From Apostichopus japonicus (lineage: Eukaryota > Echinodermata > Holothuroidea > Aspidochirotida > Stichopodidae), in assembly GCF_037975245.1 (NCBI RefSeq), contig NC_092573.1:20994265-21058264 (forward strand): a DNA stretch of 64,000 bases, read 5' to 3'. The first letter of the stretch is position 1; every line of letters begins with the position of its first letter. Positions 62,501 through 64,000 of the stretch are shown here, piece after piece. Position numbers and translations under genes: made by a program. The notes beneath the pieces are model-generated. The model saw only the letters and a list, made by a program, of their open reading frames with translations, did no database searches and was not told the DNA's origin.

Positions 62501-64000
62501 CTTGAATATATCTACTTCTCTCTTCCAGTATCACCAGCCGACTCAGCTGCTCTGAAATAAGATACACGAGGATTTTTTTTTATTTTTCACTTCGCAGATA
62601 CGAACAACTGATGCGGGACGAACTTGTCATCTCTCAGGAGGTCGCAGAGTTGGACAAACATTTTGACCTTTGGTCTCAACTACCACCGGTCACCATTCCA
62701 GAAGATAAACCAGCCAAGAAGACCGCAATTAAAAACGGGAAGAAGAGCATCTTAGCAGACATGCCGCCAGAAGTTGCTGCTTTCGAGGTAAGATTTACAT
62801 ATTTTTAAACTTGGCAAACTTCATGGCTTGTCAAAGTTGTAAAGCCGTGTCTAACCTAAATCAAGGTCTTGGTGATAAACTGTGATATTTCTTCGACATT
62901 TGTTGATTTGGCTGTGTAAGTGGAGATCTTCGGAGGTAGACTATGACATGAACGGAGGAGACAAGTAAACAGACAGGTGAGAGAGACGAAAAGAGGAGAG
63001 CAATATATTGACTAGAGTAGTCGCCGTTGTATAACAGAAGATTCTGACAAATCCTTCTCGATATTTGCCTATCTAGTTTTGTCTTTACAAAGTAGCAGAA
63101 CCTGTAAAATATTAAACGAAGTTGACAGAAAACGAGTAAAAAGAAATTTTGGCTAGAGCAGGATTTGATCAAGTTTGTTTATTGGAATGAGGTGTTTAGA
63201 TCTCATAATGGTCGAAGGGTTAATTCTTTCAAAATTTGTTTACAATGTTTCTTCGACCTGTTTCTTCTAAGTAATTTCCTCGAGCTATCACAGTTTTTCA
63301 AAAACAGAGAAATAATTTGTCTGATTACTTTAACAGGGCTGTCAGTTTCTTGTCTTCTCTTGCAGCGGTTCCTGCAGCAGACCGGAGGCCATCGAGGAGG
63401 ATGGGATGAATACGACCACGGAACGTTCATGAGAATCAGAAACAAACATAAGGTAATAAACATACGACCACGGAACGTTCATGAGAATCAGAAACAAACA
63501 TAAGGTAATAAACATTCGACCACGGAACGTTCATGAGAATCAGAAACAAACATAAGGTAATAAACATACGACCACGGAACGTTCATGAGAATCAGAAACA
63601 AACATAAGGTAATAAACATACGACCACGGAACGTTCATGAGAATCAGAAACAAACATAAGGTAATAAACATACGACCACGGAACGTTCATGAGAATCAGA
63701 AACAAACATAAGGTAATAAACATACGACCACGGAACGTTCATGAGAATCAGAAACAAACATAAGGTAATAGACATAACGATAATGTCTATTACGACATCT
63801 ATTACGACGTCTATTACGTCATCACGACATCACGAGAAACGCGTTATTCATTCTCATAATTCAATTCAATTATTACATTCTCAAATGTACACAAAAGTCA
63901 TCACAGATGTTTGGTATGGACACTAGTAAGAGCAAAGTTTTCTTTTTATGTAGCTATTTACCAGGTAAACATCAAGATCATGTCCCCGATGTATCAGAAA
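59484..64000 (+). CDS. CCDC112: CCDC112 coiled-coil protein (3' end beyond window)
   Basis: Exons 59484-59531, 59988-60130, 60614-60735, 61409-61498, 62301-62376, 62598-62787 and 63366-63452 join in phase to 252 residues; an eighth begins about 63954. An in-frame TAG at 59472 supports the ATG. Blocks match the human CCDC112 sequence I recall: EKGTHLYGKRNDFRKDY, LQNHLTKLRH..QNVKPTPEF, FLEKLKELMESIEASLNNFK, IYEQLMRDEL, FLQQTGGHRGGWDEYDHGTF and RIRNKHK, then LPGKHQD. CCDC112 is a coiled-coil protein of the centrosome and ciliary base. The link between exons 7 and 8 does not fit in phase, and a segment present in human (about GKPTFMEEVLE) was not found, so the model is incomplete there. Confidence 0.93.
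59988..60130 (+). CDS. CCDC112: CCDC112 exon 2
   Basis: Acceptor TTATTTACAG, donor GTATGA, 143 bp, phase 0 to 2. Encodes VPKTESVSSNGDNMTGRSDT, then SPEQVKKIELLREIDQLEK. Confidence 0.85.
60614..60735 (+). CDS. CCDC112: CCDC112 exon 3
   Basis: Acceptor CTGCCTTCAG, donor GTAACC, 122 bp, phase 2 to 1. Encodes CAIEREKGTHLYGKRNDFRK and EEQEMKMVSDRKTE, aligned by eye with the human HSHFYNQKSDFR..SRKTE block. Confidence 0.9.
61409..61498 (+). CDS. CCDC112: CCDC112 exon 4
   Basis: Acceptor TTCTTCTCAG, donor GTAAGT, 90 bp, phase 1 to 1. Encodes SRLQNHLTKLRHQVDKFQYE and LQNVKPTPE. Confidence 0.94.
62301..62376 (+). CDS. CCDC112: CCDC112 exon 5
   Basis: Acceptor CACCTCAAAG, donor GTGAGT, 76 bp, phase 1 to 2. 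Encodes FLEKLKELMESIEASLNNFK and EQQKT, a heptad-like helix. Confidence 0.93.
62598..62787 (+). CDS. CCDC112: CCDC112 exon 6
   Basis: Acceptor CACTTCGCAG, donor GTAAGA, 190 bp, phase 2 to 0. Encodes IYEQLMRDELVISQEVAELD, a Lys/Pro-rich linker and ILADMPPEVAAFE. Confidence 0.94.
63366..63452 (+). CDS. CCDC112: CCDC112 exon 7
   Basis: Acceptor TTCTCTTGCAG, donor GTAATA at 63453, 87 bp, phase 0 to 0. Encodes RFLQQTGGHRGGWDEYDHGT and FMRIRNKHK. Its last 42 bases and donor are tandemly repeated downstream. Use of any later donor would run through VINIRPRNVHENQKQT to a stop, so the first donor must be used. Confidence 0.95.
63411..63770 (+). repeat. 52-bp tandem repeat made from an exon end plus splice donor
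   Basis: Donor-like GTAATA recurs at 63453, 63505, 63557, 63609, 63661, 63713 and 63765, exactly every 52 bp. Each unit is the last 42 bases of CCDC112 exon 7 plus 10 bases of intron. Copies are nearly identical, so the array is young or homogenised. No copy carries an acceptor. Confidence 0.97.
63954..64000 (+). CDS. CCDC112: CCDC112 exon 8 (partial, start uncertain)
   Basis: After acceptor TTTTTATGTAG one frame reads YLPGKHQDHVPDVSE, close to the human HLPGKTQDEV block. This start leaves a phase 2 requirement that exon 7 (phase 0) does not meet. A later acceptor at 63964 is the alternative. The exon continues past the window. Confidence 0.65.

Noticed and set aside
63916-63925. Possible micro-exon between a CACAG site and GTAAGA near 63926 in CCDC112
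   Set aside because: The intron that would follow is under 40 bp and the acceptor lacks a pyrimidine tract.

Overview
The window is animal genomic DNA: AT-rich, with intron-split genes, GT..AG splice sites, long (TA)n tracts, minisatellites and several non-autonomous DNA transposons. The gene content (a three-Ig basigin/neuroplastin family protein, an HCN channel, a LIM-only protein of LMO2 type, SPAG8 and CCDC112) points to a bilaterian. The HCN sequence, including an RRVA motif in its cyclic-nucleotide pocket, suggests an invertebrate deuterostome, perhaps an echinoderm. That placement is inference. No bacterial-style operon, CRISPR array, rRNA or convincing tRNA was seen.

Layout. (1) 1-27.7 kb, plus strand: a basigin/neuroplastin-like gene with three Ig exons, a transmembrane exon and a C-terminal exon (22390-27125). 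It is preceded by about 22 kb without a convincing exon, probably a giant first intron, whose upstream exon may end at base 8. Two hAT-like MITEs and a decayed, unrecognised coding block on the minus strand lie inside it. (2) 27.7-32.8 kb: intergenic minisatellites. (3) 32.8-39.3 kb, minus strand: a complete 8-exon HCN pacemaker channel gene (686 aa). (4) 41.6-47.1 kb, minus strand: a complete 3-exon LMO2-like gene (155 aa), followed in its 3' flank by degenerate tandem copies of its own last coding segment. (5) 47.1-53.2 kb: a repeat-rich intergenic block with (TA)n tracts, a composite transposon and retroelement 3' ends. (6) 53.2-59.1 kb, minus strand: a 4-exon SPAG8 gene. (7) 59.5-64.0 kb, plus strand: the CCDC112 gene, cut by the window end.

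SPAG8 (axonemal microtubule-associated) and CCDC112 (centrosome/ciliary base) are both ciliary genes. They are arranged head to head about 400 bp apart, with an RFX-like half-site between them, which suggests a shared bidirectional ciliary promoter. HCN and LMO2 are neighbours on the same strand with no visible functional link.

The most unusual feature is repeated local tandem amplification at exon ends. CCDC112 exon 7 has its 3' end and splice donor duplicated as a 52-bp array with seven donors. The LMO2 last exon trails about five decayed copies of its zinc-knuckle coding segment. A 185-bp array starts just after a basigin exon donor. All exon boundaries were read by eye from splice consensus, phase continuity and recalled family similarity; no alignment was run.
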